In this document: piece after piece, positions 8,210-18,097 of the stretch | Numbering within the stretch: the stretch's first letter is position 1 | How the letters are laid out: the number at the start of each line of letters is the position of its first letter | Assembly (NCBI GenBank): GCA_003553625.1 | Contig: PWEV01000225.1 | Location: forward strand, 1-33,512 | Length of the DNA: 33,512 nucleotides | Direction of reading: 5' to 3' | Source of the DNA: Halomonas sp. | GTDB taxonomy: Bacteria > Pseudomonadota > Gammaproteobacteria > Pseudomonadales > Halomonadaceae | Program-made: the position numbers and the translations under genes | Notes under the pieces: model-generated | What the model saw: only the letters and a program-made list of their open reading frames with translations | What the model was told of the DNA's origin: nothing | Database searches by the model: none

Positions 8210-8923
8210 ATGGAAAAGCGCCAAGAACTCTATGCCGGCAAGGCCAAGTCGGTCTTCGCCACCGATGATCCGTCTCGCGTGATCCTGCAGTTCCGCGACG
8301 ACACCAGCGCCTTCGACGGCGAGCGTATGGAGTCGCTGGCGCGCAAGGGCATGGTCAACAACTGCTTCAACGCCTTCATCATGGAGACGCTGGCGGCGGC
8401 GGGGGTGCCGACCCACTTCGAGGAGCGTCTCTCGGCGACCGAGAGCCTGGTCAAGGCGCTGACGATGATCCCGGTGGAGTGCGTGGTGCGCAACCTCGCC
8501 GCCGGTGGACTGGTCAAGCGCCTGGGCGTTACCGAGGGTCAGGAACTCACCCCGCCCACCTTCGAGCTCTTCCTGAAGAACGACGCCCTGCACGACCCGA
8601 TGATCAACGAGTCCCTGGCCGAGACCTTCGGCTGGGCCACGCCCGAGCAGCTGGCCGAGATGAAGGCGCTGACCTTCAAGGTCAACGAGGTGCTCAGGGC
8701 GCTGTTCGCCGACGGCGGCCTGCTGCTGGTGGACTACAAGCTGGAGTTTGGCCTGTACGAGGGCCGGATCGTGCTGGGCGATGAGTTCTCACCGGACGGC
8801 TGCCGGCTGTGGGACGCCCAGACCCGCGAGAAGCTCGACAAGGACCGTTTTCGCCAGGGGCTGGGCGGCGTGATCGAGGCCTACGAGGAGGTCGGTCGCC
8901 GCATCGGCGTAAAGTTCGCCTGA
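8210..8923 (+). CDS. purC: SAICAR synthetase PurC
   Basis: PurC joins aspartate to CAIR using ATP in purine biosynthesis. The product from ATG 8210 is 237 residues, exactly the E. coli length, and begins [13 protein letters not shown] as expected. Conserved stretches include [46 protein letters not shown] and [20 protein letters not shown] ribosome site ends six bases before the ATG; the in-frame ATG at 8189 would add seven residues absent from relatives. The 69-base gap from the MBL gene has no obvious terminator, so purC may be read both from the dapA transcript and from its own promoter. A strong terminator follows. Confidence 0.98.
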   Translation: MEKRQELYAGKAKSVFATDDPSRVILQFRDDTSAFDGERMESLARKGMVNNCFNAFIMETLAAAGVPTHFEERLSATESLVKALTMIPVECVVRNLAAGGLVKRLGVTEGQELTPPTFELFLKNDALHDPMINESLAETFGWATPEQLAEMKALTFKVNEVLRALFADGGLLLVDYKLEFGLYEGRIVLGDEFSPDGCRLWDAQTREKLDKDRFRQGLGGVIEAYEEVGRRIGVKFA

Positions 8924-8944
8924 TCTCATCATTCGCTGGATCGG

Positions 8945-8970
8945 AAAGGGCCCCGTGGGGCCCTTTCTCG
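8945..8970. terminator. Bidirectional terminator between purC and trmO
   Basis: AAAGGGCCCC (8945-8954) and GGGGCCCTTT (8957-8966) form a perfect 10-bp inverted repeat followed by CTCG. The A-run before and T-run after let it serve the convergent purC and trmO genes. Confidence 0.8.
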
Positions 8971-8996
8971 TTGCCGGAGAGCGAGCCGGGAAGCGC

Positions 8997-9725
8997 TCAG
9001 GCCGCCACGATCTCCACTACCTCTATCCGCGTGCCATTGTCCGTCGCAGTGGCTTGAAAGCGCACGTCCACGTCACGCAGGCGCACGCCATAGATGCGCG
9101 TCTCGGCGCCCCGGCGATAGGCCGGGCGAGGATCCTGGGCCAGCACCTGGGTGATCAGCTCGCCCAGGGAGTCGCCGTCGGGACGTTCGGCCAGGGTCGC
9201 CGCTGCGCCGGTGCTGAACGCTACCGGGAGCAGGGGCGGCGCCTCGGGGGCGAAGCCGGCGCGGGCCTGGGGATGCGCCTCGGCCCAGGGCAGGTAGGGC
9301 TTGATGTCGAGCACCGGTGTGCCGCTGACCAGATCGACGTCGCGCAGCACCAGGCGCACCCCGCGGCGGGTGTCGATCTCCACAAGCTCGACCAGGGACA
9401 GGCCCAGGCGGTTGGGGCGGTGGGTGCTGCGACTGGCGAACACGCCGACCCTGGCATTACCGCCGAGGCGCGGTGGCCGCACCAGGGGCGCCCAGTGCCG
9501 GGAGGCACACCGGTCGGGGCTGAGGTGAAACAGGAAGGTCAGCCACAGGTGGCTGAAATCCTCCAGGCCGCGCACCGCCAGCGGGTCGTCGAAGGGGGGC
9601 ACCAGGATCAGACTGGCTCGGGCAGCCGGCGCCAGGCCGGGCTGGCGGGGAATGCCGAACTTGTCGGGGTAGTCGCTCTCGATGACGCCGATGGGCGACA
9701 GCGTGGAAGGCGGGATATCGATCAT
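8997..9725 (-). CDS. trmO: tRNA (m6t6A37) methyltransferase TrmO
   Basis: TrmO (TsaA/YaeB, UPF0066) uses S-adenosylmethionine to methylate N6 of threonylcarbamoyladenosine at position 37 of certain tRNA-Thr. The 242-residue product starts MIDIPPSTLSPIGVIES, the usual beta-barrel opening. It contains the family signature FASRSTHRPNRLGLS and the segments GLEDFSHLWL and VLDIKPYLPW. The C-terminal third (about 160-242) is the TrmO-specific extension ending in FQATATDNGTRIEVVEI. The frame continues upstream but only MIDI gives the family N-terminus. It acts on the product of TsaB, encoded 8 kb downstream. It is convergent with purC and divergent from a GNAT gene. Confidence 0.92.
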   Translation of the reverse strand: MIDIPPSTLSPIGVIESDYPDKFGIPRQPGLAPAARASLILVPPFDDPLAVRGLEDFSHLWLTFLFHLSPDRCASRHWAPLVRPPRLGGNARVGVFASRSTHRPNRLGLSLVELVEIDTRRGVRLVLRDVDLVSGTPVLDIKPYLPWAEAHPQARAGFAPEAPPLLPVAFSTGAAATLAERPDGDSLGELITQVLAQDPRPAYRRGAETRIYGVRLRDVDVRFQATATDNGTRIEVVEIVAA

Positions 9726-9824
9726 GGGCAGATTATGCCCGGCGCGGGCCCTTGCGGCGAGGGGATTGGCCCGGCGGTCGTGCTTGTGTAGTCTTTCGGC
9801 AACGCTCACTGCCACGGAACTTTC

Positions 9825-10364
9825 ATGAACGAGACGCTGACACCGGCCGGCACCGAGACCCGGCCCCCCGGCGGCGCACGAATCTGCTATCGCCGGGCCC
9901 GGGCCCGGGACGCCGCCGACCAGGCCGAAGTCTTTCACCACGCCGTGATGCAGGGAGCCATGTCCCATTACAGCGTCGCCCAGCGCGAGGCCTGGGCGTC
10001 GGCCCTGCCCCGGGAGGCCAGCGCCTGGTTGGCGCGCCATGCGCTCTTCACCACCCTGGTGGCCGACTGTGACGGCCGCTGCGTGGGCTTCCTCGAACTG
10101 GATATCCCCCGCGGGCGCATCGAGACGCTCTACGTCTGGCCGTCGCTTTCGCGGCGCGGGATCGGCTCCACCCTGCTGATCCATGCCGAGCGCCTGCTGA
10201 TGGAGCAGGGCCACGACCTGGCCCACATCGAGGCCAGCCTGGTGCTGGTGGAGCGACTGGTGCGGCGCGGCTGGCAGGTAGTGGGCGAGGAGTGGGTGGA
10301 GCGCGGCGGCGAGAAGCTGTGTCGGTCGCGTCTGGAGAAGCGTCTCACCGCCGTGGAGACCTGA
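9825..10364 (+). CDS. GNAT-family N-acetyltransferase
   Basis: The 179-residue product has the GNAT fold layout: an N-terminal strand (ICYRRARARDAADQAEVF), helices to about residue 70, strands VADCDGRCVGFLELD and GRIETLYVWPSLS, and acetyl-CoA motif A as SRRGIGSTLL near 107-116. The C-terminal part (ASLVLVERLVRRGWQVVGEE) is the usual final helix-strand region. GNATs acetylate small molecules, protein N-termini or lysines, and nothing here names the target. ATG 9825 lacks a strong ribosome site. It is divergent from trmO with a 99-base gap and convergent with nadC, separated by 21 bases without a terminator. Confidence 0.83.
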   Translation: MNETLTPAGTETRPPGGARICYRRARARDAADQAEVFHHAVMQGAMSHYSVAQREAWASALPREASAWLARHALFTTLVADCDGRCVGFLELDIPRGRIETLYVWPSLSRRGIGSTLLIHAERLLMEQGHDLAHIEASLVLVERLVRRGWQVVGEEWVERGGEKLCRSRLEKRLTAVET

Positions 10365-10385
10365 GCTTCTCTCATTACTGCATTG

Positions 10386-11334
<949 letters not shown>

Positions 11335-11343
11335 GGGTGAACG

Positions 11344-11925
11344 ATGCCAATCAAAGCGGGATGGCTCGAGGGGGCGCGGCGGGTGCCGTCACCCAACTGT
11401 GATGATCGGCCCGAGGGCGAGGTGTCGCTGCTTCTCCTGCACTCCATCAGCCTGCCGCCCGGCGCGTTCGGCGGCGAGCATATCGAACGTCTCTTCACCA
11501 ACCGCCTGGACCCGGCCGCCCACCCCTTCTTCGCCGAGATCGCCCATCTCCGGGTCTCCGCCCATCTGCTGATCCGTCGCGACGGCGAATGCGTGCAGTT
11601 TGTGCCCTTTCACTGCCGCGCCTGGCATGCCGGCCGCTCCCGCTGGTGGGATGGGTCGCGGGAGCGCATCTCGCTCAACGACTTCGCCCTCGGTATCGAG
11701 ATCGAGGGTGACGACGTCTCGCCATATCGCCTGGCCCAATACCTCGCGCTGGCACGCGTGACCGCCGATCTGCTGGCGGCCTACCCGGCGCTGGACGAGA
11801 CGCGTATCACGAGTCACGCACGGGTGGCGCCGCTGAGAAAATCCGATCCCGGTCCCACCTTCGACTGGGCCTTTTTTCGGCAGAGGTTGGCCCTTGGTGC
11901 GGCGCGGAATCGGCCGCTGTCCTGA
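11344..11925 (+). CDS. ampD: 1,6-anhydro-N-acetylmuramyl-L-alanine amidase AmpD
   Basis: AmpD is the cytosolic zinc amidase that removes peptide from 1,6-anhydromuropeptides during peptidoglycan recycling, keeping the inducer of AmpC-type beta-lactamases low. The 193-residue product matches the short AmpD class. Zinc ligands are H33 (LLHSISLPPG), H158 (SHARVAP) and D168 (KSDPGP); the catalytic pair is E119 (GIEIEG) and K166. The motif NRLDPAAHPFF is also typical. ATG 11344 has AGGGGTGA upstream and there is no signal peptide, as expected. No ampE follows; aceE is 325 bases downstream. Confidence 0.96.
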   Translation: MPIKAGWLEGARRVPSPNCDDRPEGEVSLLLLHSISLPPGAFGGEHIERLFTNRLDPAAHPFFAEIAHLRVSAHLLIRRDGECVQFVPFHCRAWHAGRSRWWDGSRERISLNDFALGIEIEGDDVSPYRLAQYLALARVTADLLAAYPALDETRITSHARVAPLRKSDPGPTFDWAFFRQRLALGAARNRPLS

Positions 11926-12023
11926 CCGAGCCCTGTTCTGGTCGTTCGCTTGCTTCATACGGTAGTTTACTTACAACCGCCTGTCATGGGGCGAATTGCT
12001 CATCGCCTTGGCTTGCTAAGCCA

Positions 12024-12052
12024 TTGTGTTGCGGTGCAATAATTGCTATATG
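12024..12052 (+). promoter_or_regulatory. Candidate aceE promoter
   Basis: TTGTGT (12024-12029), a 17-base spacer and TATATG (12047-12052) fit a sigma-70 promoter moderately well. It would give a leader of about 190 bases. The -10 box abuts the dyad at 12051-12065, where a bound protein would block polymerase. Confidence 0.4.
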
Positions 12053-12065
12053 GAATTTCATTCCA
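12051..12065. promoter_or_regulatory. Operator-like dyad upstream of aceE
   Basis: TGGAAT and ATTCCA form perfect 6-bp arms around TTC. The position at the candidate -10 suits a repressor of pyruvate dehydrogenase. It does not match the AATTGGT-type site that I know for E. coli PdhR, so the binding protein is unknown. Confidence 0.4.
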
Positions 12066-12250
12066 AAAATGCTCGAATTGGCAGCTCGGCTTCTTTGGGG
12101 TATCTTTCACGCAGAAACGGCGCTTTGTGTGCGTTGTCATGTAAGAAAACTACAACTGTTCAGTCGGCGTGACTCTCTCTGACGAGAGAACGCCCAGATA
12201 CTCGCTTGTGCGGGTTCAAGTTTTACCATCGTCATTCGGAGAGACGTCGT

Positions 12251-14923
12251 ATGAGTCTGGAGGCAAGAGAGGATCTCGACCCGGTCGAGACCACGGAATG
12301 GCTGGAATCCCTGGAATCGGTGCTGGATCGTGAGGGCGATGACCGCGCCCGGTTCCTGCTGACGCGCCTGGCGGATCGTCTGCGCCGCGACGGGACTCAG
12401 TCTCCCTTCTCGGTGACAACCCCGCATCGCAACTCCATCCCGGTGCATCGTGAGGCGCCTCTGCCGGGAGATATCTTCATGGAGCGGCGGATTCGTTCGC
12501 TGGTTCGTTACAATGCCATCGCCCAGGTGATACGCAACAACCGCGCGAATCCGGGGCTTGGCGGACATATCGCCAGCTTCATGTCGGCGGCGACACTCTA
12601 CGACGTCGGCTTCAATCACTTCTTCCGCGCACCGAACGGCGATTTCGAAGGAGACCTGGTCTACATCCAGGGCCATGTGGCACCGGGGGTCTACGCTCGC
12701 TCCTATCTGCTGGGGCGCCTCTCCGAAGAGCAGATGGACAAGTTCCGCCAGGAGGTTGATGGCGACGGCCTGTCATCCTACCCCCACCCCTGGCTGATGC
12801 CTGATTTCTGGCAGTTCCCCACGGTCTCCATGGGCCTCGGCCCGATCCAGGCCATCTACCAGGCCCACGTGATGAAGTACCTTCACTCACGTGAAATGAA
12901 GGACATGTACGATCGCAAGATCTGGTGCTTCATGGGCGACGGCGAATGCGACGAGCCGGAATCCCTGGGCGCTATCCACCTGGCCAGCCGCGAGAAGCTC
13001 GACAACCTCATCTTCGTCGTCAACTGCAACCTGCAGCGTCTCGATGGCCCGGTGCGCGGCAATGGCCGCATCATGGACGAGCTCGAGGGCGTCTTCCGCG
13101 GTGCCGGCTGGAACGTGCTCAAGGTGGTCTGGGGGCGGCTGTGGGATCCGCTGTTCGAGAAGGACAAGAAGGGCATCCTGCAGAAGCGCATGGACGAGGC
13201 GGTCGACGGCGAGTACCAGAACTTCAAGGCCAATGACGGCGCCTACACCCGCAAGCATTTCTTCGGCAAGTATCCCGAGACTGCCGAGATGGTCAAGGAC
13301 ATGTCCGACGAGGACATCTGGAAACTCAACCGCGGCGGCCACGATCCCTTCAAGGTCTATGCGGCCTATCATGAGGCGACCCATACCACCAATGGCCGGC
13401 CCACGGTGATCCTGGCGCACACCGTCAAGGGGTATGGCATGGGCAGCGGTGACGGTGAGGCCGCCAACGAGGCTCACCAGGTCAAGACCATGGAATACGA
13501 GGCGCTGAAGACGTTCCGCGACCGCTTCGGCATTCCGTTGAACGACGAGCAGCTCAAGGAAGTGCCGTACTACAAGCCGGAAGACGATTCCCCCGAGCTC
13601 AAGTACATGCATCTCCAGCGCGAGCGACTGGGCGGCTTCGTGCCGAGCCGGCGCAGCGACTTCGAGGCGCTGGACATTCCTCCGTTGGACGACAAGATCT
13701 TCGCCTCCCAGACCGGCGGCTCCAAGGGGCGGGAGGTCTCCACCACCATGGCCTTCGTGCGCGTGCTGAACGGCCTGGTCAAGCACAAGGAGCTCGGTCC
13801 TCGGGTGGTGCCGATCATTCCCGATGAGGCACGTACCTTCGGCATGGAAGGGATGTTCCGCCAGCTCGGTATCTACACTTCCGAAGGCCAGAAGTACGAG
13901 CCGGTCGATAAGGGCCAGATCATGTTCTACCGCGAGGATCAGAAGGGTCAGATCCTCGAGGAAGGCATCACCGAGGCTGGCGCCATGTCGGCCTGGATCG
14001 CCGCGGCGACCTCCTACTCCAACAACAACATCACGCTGCTGCCGTTCTACGTCTACTACTCGATGTTCGGCTTCCAGCGCATTGGCGATCTGGCCTGGGC
14101 GGCCGGCGATCTGCAGGCCCGCGGCTTCCTGATCGGCGGCACTGCGGGGCGTACCACCCTCAATGGTGAAGGTCTGCAGCATCAGGACGGCCACAGCCAC
14201 CTGCTGGCCTCGACGATTCCCAACTGCCGCAGCTACGATCCCACCTATGCCCACGAAGTGGCGGTGATCGTCCAGGATGGCTTGAAGCGGATGTTCGCCG
14301 ACAAGGAGAACTGTTTCTACTATCTGACGGTGATGAACGAGAACTACGAGCATCCCGAGCTCGAAACGGTACCTGCCGAAGACATCATCAAGGGCATGTA
14401 CCTGCTGCGCGAGACCCAGGGCGACAAGGGGCGCGTGCAGCTGATGGGTTCCGGCACCATCCTGCGCGAGGTCGAGGCCGCTGCGGAAATCCTCGGCGAG
14501 GAGTGGGGGATCGGTGCCGATATCTGGAGCGTCACCAGCTTCAACGAGCTTCGCCGCGAGGCCCTGGAGATCGATCGCCAGGCCTTCATCAATCCCGAGG
14601 CCGAGCCGGGCAAGCCCCATGTGACCCGTTGCCTGGAAGGTCGCGAGGGGCCGGCGATTGTCTCCACCGACTACATGAAGCTGTTCGCCGACCAGGTCCG
14701 CGCCTGGGTGCCGACCGACTACCATGTGCTGGGGACCGACGGCTTCGGTCGCTCCGATACCCGTGAAAAGCTGCGCGCCTTCTTCGAGGTCGACCGCTAT
14801 TACGTGACCGTCGCTGCGCTCAAGGCGCTGGCCGACCGTGGCGAGCTGGATCGCAAGGTCGTCGGCGAGGCGCTCAACAAGTACGGCATCGACCCGGCCA
14901 AGCGCAACCCGCTTGAGGTGTGA
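12251..14923 (+). CDS. aceE: Pyruvate dehydrogenase E1 component AceE
   Basis: AceE is the thiamine-diphosphate-dependent homodimeric E1 that decarboxylates pyruvate and passes the acetyl group to the lipoyl domains of AceF. From ATG 12251 it is 890 residues (E. coli 887), with GGAGAG upstream. The ThDP motif is visible as GDGECDEPES from residue 229, followed by the NLIFVVNCN segment. The N-terminal ETTEWLESLESVLDREG region is the E2-docking end, and IPDEARTFGMEGMFRQLGIY plus SYSNNNITLLPFYVYYSMFGFQRIGD (given here only in part) mark the central domain. The frame opens further upstream to 12206 but without a ribosome site. It is followed after 75 bases by aceF. No pdhR-like regulator or lpd is present beside it. 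Confidence 0.98.
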   Translation: MSLEAREDLDPVETTEWLESLESVLDREGDDRARFLLTRLADRLRRDGTQSPFSVTTPHRNSIPVHREAPLPGDIFMERRIRSLVRYNAIAQVIRNNRANPGLGGHIASFMSAATLYDVGFNHFFRAPNGDFEGDLVYIQGHVAPGVYARSYLLGRLSEEQMDKFRQEVDGDGLSSYPHPWLMPDFWQFPTVSMGLGPIQAIYQAHVMKYLHSREMKDMYDRKIWCFMGDGECDEPESLGAIHLASREKLDNLIFVVNCNLQRLDGPVRGNGRIMDELEGVFRGAGWNVLKVVWGRLWDPLFEKDKKGILQKRMDEAVDGEYQNFKANDGAYTRKHFFGKYPETAEMVKDMSDEDIWKLNRGGHDPFKVYAAYHEATHTTNGRPTVILAHTVKGYGMGSGDGEAANEAHQVKTMEYEALKTFRDRFGIPLNDEQLKEVPYYKPEDDSPELKYMHLQRERLGGFVPSRRSDFEALDIPPLDDKIFASQTGGSKGREVSTTMAFVRVLNGLVKHKELGPRVVPIIPDEARTFGMEGMFRQLGIYTSEGQKYEPVDKGQIMFYREDQKGQILEEGITEAGAMSAWIAAATSYSNNNITLLPFYVYYSMFGFQRIGDLAWAAGDLQARGFLIGGTAGRTTLNGEGLQHQDGHSHLLASTIPNCRSYDPTYAHEVAVIVQDGLKRMFADKENCFYYLTVMNENYEHPELETVPAEDIIKGMYLLRETQGDKGRVQLMGSGTILREVEAAAEILGEEWGIGADIWSVTSFNELRREALEIDRQAFINPEAEPGKPHVTRCLEGREGPAIVSTDYMKLFADQVRAWVPTDYHVLGTDGFGRSDTREKLRAFFEVDRYYVTVAALKALADRGELDRKVVGEALNKYGIDPAKRNPLEV

Positions 14924-14950
14924 GGCGCCGACCGACTGATCCGTTGGCAT

Positions 14951-14970
14951 GGCGGGCCGGGCGGCCCGCC
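14951..14970 (+). other. GC-rich hairpin between aceE and aceF
   Basis: GGCGGGCC and GGCCCGCC form an 8-bp stem around GGGC with no following T-run. It is more likely a processing or mRNA-stability element, or a partial attenuator, than a terminator. It could set different AceE and AceF levels. Confidence 0.5.
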
Positions 14971-14985
14971 CCCGTCAAGAGTTTG

Positions 14986-15001
14986 AAGGAGCGCGACCTT
15001 G
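14986..15001 (+). promoter_or_regulatory. Ribosome site fixing the TTG start of aceF
   Basis: AAGGAG at 14986-14991 stands seven bases before TTG 14999-15001. The encoded MSSEIIKVPDIG is the standard E2 N-terminus and there is no ATG or GTG nearby in frame, so TTG is the start. Confidence 0.85.
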
Positions 15002-17020
15002 AGTAGCGAAATCATCAAAGTTCCGGACATCGGTGGCGATACCGATGTGGAAATCATCGAGATCGCGGTGGCTGTGGGCGATACCATCGACCCCGAAGAC
15101 ACCTTGATCACGCTGGAGTCCGACAAGGCCAGCATGGACGTGCCGGCGCCGAAGGGCGGCAAGGTGCTGAGGGTGCTGGTGAAGGAGGGCGACACCGTCT
15201 CCGAGGGTGACGACATCGTCGAAATCGAGGTGGAGGGTGGTGGCGAGGCCGAGGAGAAGGACGAGGACGAGGACGCCACGTCATCGGCCGAGCCTGCTTC
15301 CGAGAAATCGTCCGCACCCGCCGCGGAGAAGTCCGCCGCCAAGCCGGGAGGCGGTGGTAAGCAGACCGTCGAGATCAAGATCCCCGACCTCGGCGGCTCC
15401 TCGGATGTGGAGATCATCGAGGTAGCGGTGGCCGAAGGCGACGAGGTCGCCGCCGAGGATACGCTGATCACTCTGGAGTCCGACAAGGCCTCCATGGATG
15501 TGCCCAGCCCCCACGCTGGAAAGCTGGTCTCGCTGACGGTGAAGGAAGGCGATACCGTCTCCGAGGGCGACGTGATCGGCACGATGGAGATCGCCGGCGA
15601 GTCCGGGTCATCCGAGTCCGAGTCATCCGAGTCCGAGTCGGTCGCGTCAGAGCCCGAGTCCGCTGAGTCCGAGCCAGCAGAAGAGCAGGAAGAAGAGGCT
15701 GCTTCCGGCGAGCCCGAGCGCAAGGAGATCCGTGTGCCGGATCTCTCCGGTTCCTCCGATGTACCGATCATCGAGATCGCCGTGGCTGCCGGAGACGAGA
15801 TCAACGAGGAGGATCCGCTGATCACCCTGGAGTCCGACAAGGCCTCCATGGACGTGCCGAGCCCCTTCAAGGGCAAGCTGCTCGAGCTCACCGTCAAGGA
15901 GGGCGATACCGTCTCCGAGGGTGATCTGATCGGCTATATGGAAGTGGTCGGCGCGGCCAAGCCGAAGACCGCGGACAAGTCGTCCGAGTCGAAGGCCCAG
16001 GCACCGAAGTCTGACGCACCGAAGGCCGACAAGCCGGCATCGACCCCGAGCGGCAGGCCGAGCCCCGAGGCCCAGATGGCCAGCCACAAGCCTCGAGACG
16101 GCAAGCTGGTCCACGCGGGCCCGGCGGTACGCATGATGGCCCGCGAGCTGGGCGTCGATCTCGGCCTCGTCAAGCCCAGCGGTCCGAAGGACCGGGTGCT
16201 CAAGGAGGACGTCAACGCCTACGTCAAGCAGGTGATGGCGGGCCAGGCCCAGGCACCGGCCGGCGCGCCGGCGGCGGCAGGTTCCGGCATTCCGCCCATC
16301 CCGGACCAGGATTTCAGCCAGTTCGGTGAGGTGGAAGAGAAACCCATGGGCCGCCTGATGAAGATGGGCGCCACCAACCTGCACCGCAGCTGGGTCAACC
16401 TGCCTCACGTCACCCAGTTCGACGAGGCCGACATCACCGAACTTGAGGCCTTCCGCAAATCCATGAAGGCCGAGGCGGAGGCCCAGGGGGCCAAGCTCAC
16501 GCCGCTGCCCTTCATGATCAAGGCGTGCGCCTATGCCCTGCGTCAGTATCCTCAGTTCAACGTCAGCCTGAGGGCCGATGGCGAGTCCGTGGTGTGGAAG
16601 AAGTACGTCCATATCGGCATCGCCGTGGATAGCCCGGACGGCCTGATGGTGCCGGTGATTCGAAACGCGGACAAGAAGTCGCTGATCGATATCGCCAAGG
16701 AGTCGGTGGAACTGGCCAAGAAGGCGCAGACCAAGAAGCTCAAGCGCGATGAGATGACCGGGGGCTGCTTCACCATCTCGAGCCTCGGTTCCATCGGTGG
16801 CACCGCCTTCACGCCCATCGTCAATGCGCCGGAGGTGGCGATTCTCGGCGTCTCCAAGGCGTCGATGAAGCCGGTGTGGGACGGCAAGGCCTTCGAGCCG
16901 CGGCTGATGATGCCCCTTTGCCTCTCCTACGACCATCGGGCGGTCAACGGAGCCGATGCGGCTCGCTTCACCGCACTGCTGGCCCAGCTGCTGAGCGATA
17001 TTCGTCGCCTGCTGCTGTGA
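14999..17020 (+). CDS. aceF: Pyruvate dehydrogenase E2, dihydrolipoamide acetyltransferase AceF
   Basis: AceF forms the core of pyruvate dehydrogenase and transfers acetyl from lipoyl to CoA. The 673-residue protein has three lipoyl domains (about 1-78, 122-200 and 241-318), each with the lipoylation motif ESDKASMDVP at K43, K163 and K281. A peripheral-subunit-binding domain lies at about 371-408 (AGPAVRMMARELGVDL) and a catalytic domain at about 440-673, with DHRAVNG and the catalytic His near 646. Asn replaces the Asp of the usual HxxxD, as in Azotobacter/Pseudomonas enzymes. Linkers one and two are Glu/Ser-rich (about 79-115 and 201-238) rather than the Ala/Pro-rich linkers of E. coli, while the third is Lys/Ala/Pro-rich. 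The start is TTG with a strong AAGGAG. The lipoyl domains are near-copies in DNA as well as protein. Confidence 0.97.
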   Translation: MSSEIIKVPDIGGDTDVEIIEIAVAVGDTIDPEDTLITLESDKASMDVPAPKGGKVLRVLVKEGDTVSEGDDIVEIEVEGGGEAEEKDEDEDATSSAEPASEKSSAPAAEKSAAKPGGGGKQTVEIKIPDLGGSSDVEIIEVAVAEGDEVAAEDTLITLESDKASMDVPSPHAGKLVSLTVKEGDTVSEGDVIGTMEIAGESGSSESESSESESVASEPESAESEPAEEQEEEAASGEPERKEIRVPDLSGSSDVPIIEIAVAAGDEINEEDPLITLESDKASMDVPSPFKGKLLELTVKEGDTVSEGDLIGYMEVVGAAKPKTADKSSESKAQAPKSDAPKADKPASTPSGRPSPEAQMASHKPRDGKLVHAGPAVRMMARELGVDLGLVKPSGPKDRVLKEDVNAYVKQVMAGQAQAPAGAPAAAGSGIPPIPDQDFSQFGEVEEKPMGRLMKMGATNLHRSWVNLPHVTQFDEADITELEAFRKSMKAEAEAQGAKLTPLPFMIKACAYALRQYPQFNVSLRADGESVVWKKYVHIGIAVDSPDGLMVPVIRNADKKSLIDIAKESVELAKKAQTKKLKRDEMTGGCFTISSLGSIGGTAFTPIVNAPEVAILGVSKASMKPVWDGKAFEPRLMMPLCLSYDHRAVNGADAARFTALLAQLLSDIRRLLL

Positions 17021-17054
17021 CTCCGCGGAACTGTCCGACGGATCTGGCAACAAC

Positions 17055-17084
17055 ACGACGGCGCCTTCGGGCGCCGTCGTTCCT
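17055..17084 (+). terminator. Intrinsic terminator of aceEF
   Basis: ACGACGGCGCC (17055-17065), a TTCG tetraloop and GGCGCCGTCGT (17070-17080), followed by TTCCTT. The stem is perfect over 11 bp. Confidence 0.85.
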
Positions 17085-17193
17085 TGCGACGGTCTAGGGC
17101 AATGGTCGCCAGACCAAAGTGTTATTCGGCTCCGATGTGTTTGATCTACAAGGCTTTATCAGTCGAACCGGGGGCAGGTCAGAGGGGCAGCGC

Positions 17194-17222
17194 TTGTGCC
17201 CGACCCGGGCCGCGGTTATCGT
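17194..17222 (+). promoter_or_regulatory. Candidate adk promoter
   Basis: TTGTGC (17194-17199), 17 bases and TATCGT (17217-17222). The predicted transcript starts near 17229, about 50 bases before the adk ATG. The match is moderate. Confidence 0.4.
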
Positions 17223-17250
17223 TTTATCCCATCTATTTCTTCACTAGTGA

Positions 17251-17934
<684 letters not shown>

Positions 17935-18012
17935 TCGAGTCCTGCTGTCAGCTCGGGGTTTTCCCGGCGACAGGCCTGTCCCCGGCGCCCCTGTGTAGCT
18001 AGCCGCTTCCTG

Positions 18013-18042
18013 GATGGCCCGCTTTGGCGGGCCATCGTCGTT
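18013..18042 (+). terminator. Intrinsic terminator between adk and tsaB
   Basis: GATGGCCCGC (18013-18022) and GCGGGCCATC (18027-18036) form a perfect 10-bp stem around TTTG, followed by GTCGTTTG. It lies just upstream of the tsaB -10 box. Confidence 0.75.
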
Positions 18043-18057
18043 TGTGGCCCCGGCGCG

Positions 18058-18063
18058 TATAAT
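18058..18063 (+). promoter_or_regulatory. tsaB -10 box
   Basis: A perfect TATAAT at 18058-18063 lies 34 bases before ATG 18098. No good -35 is seen at 16-18 bases upstream (TCGTCG at 17). The in-frame ATG at 18062 overlaps this box, which argues for translation starting at 18098. Confidence 0.55.
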
Positions 18064-18097
18064 GGGCGCCACTTTTCTCCCCTGCGATGGTGCTGCC

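Larger units (their letters stand above)
11926..12250. other. 325-base gap between ampD and aceE
   Basis: No coding frame is supported; the frame upstream of the aceE ATG lacks a ribosome site. The stretch is AT-richer than its neighbours from about 11950 to 12160, which is typical of promoter DNA. It holds a candidate promoter and a 15-bp dyad (listed separately). A CTCTC/GAGAG hairpin lies at 12174-12187. A 16-base string at 12111-12126 recurs at 24037-24052. I see no clear ampD terminator. Confidence 0.5.

Noticed and set aside
8997-10226. A 409-codon minus-strand reading that extends trmO upstream
   Set aside because: The upstream part is antisense to the GNAT gene, has no family resemblance, and the real N-terminus MIDIPPSTLSPIGVIES starts at 9725.
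12887-14950. A 687-codon minus-strand frame inside aceE
   Set aside because: It mirrors the strongly conserved aceE coding strand in high-GC DNA; no ribosome site or family likeness.
15600-15690. Frameshift or assembly error in aceF
   Set aside because: The Ser/Glu repeat keeps the frame, and the flanking lipoyl domains are intact.
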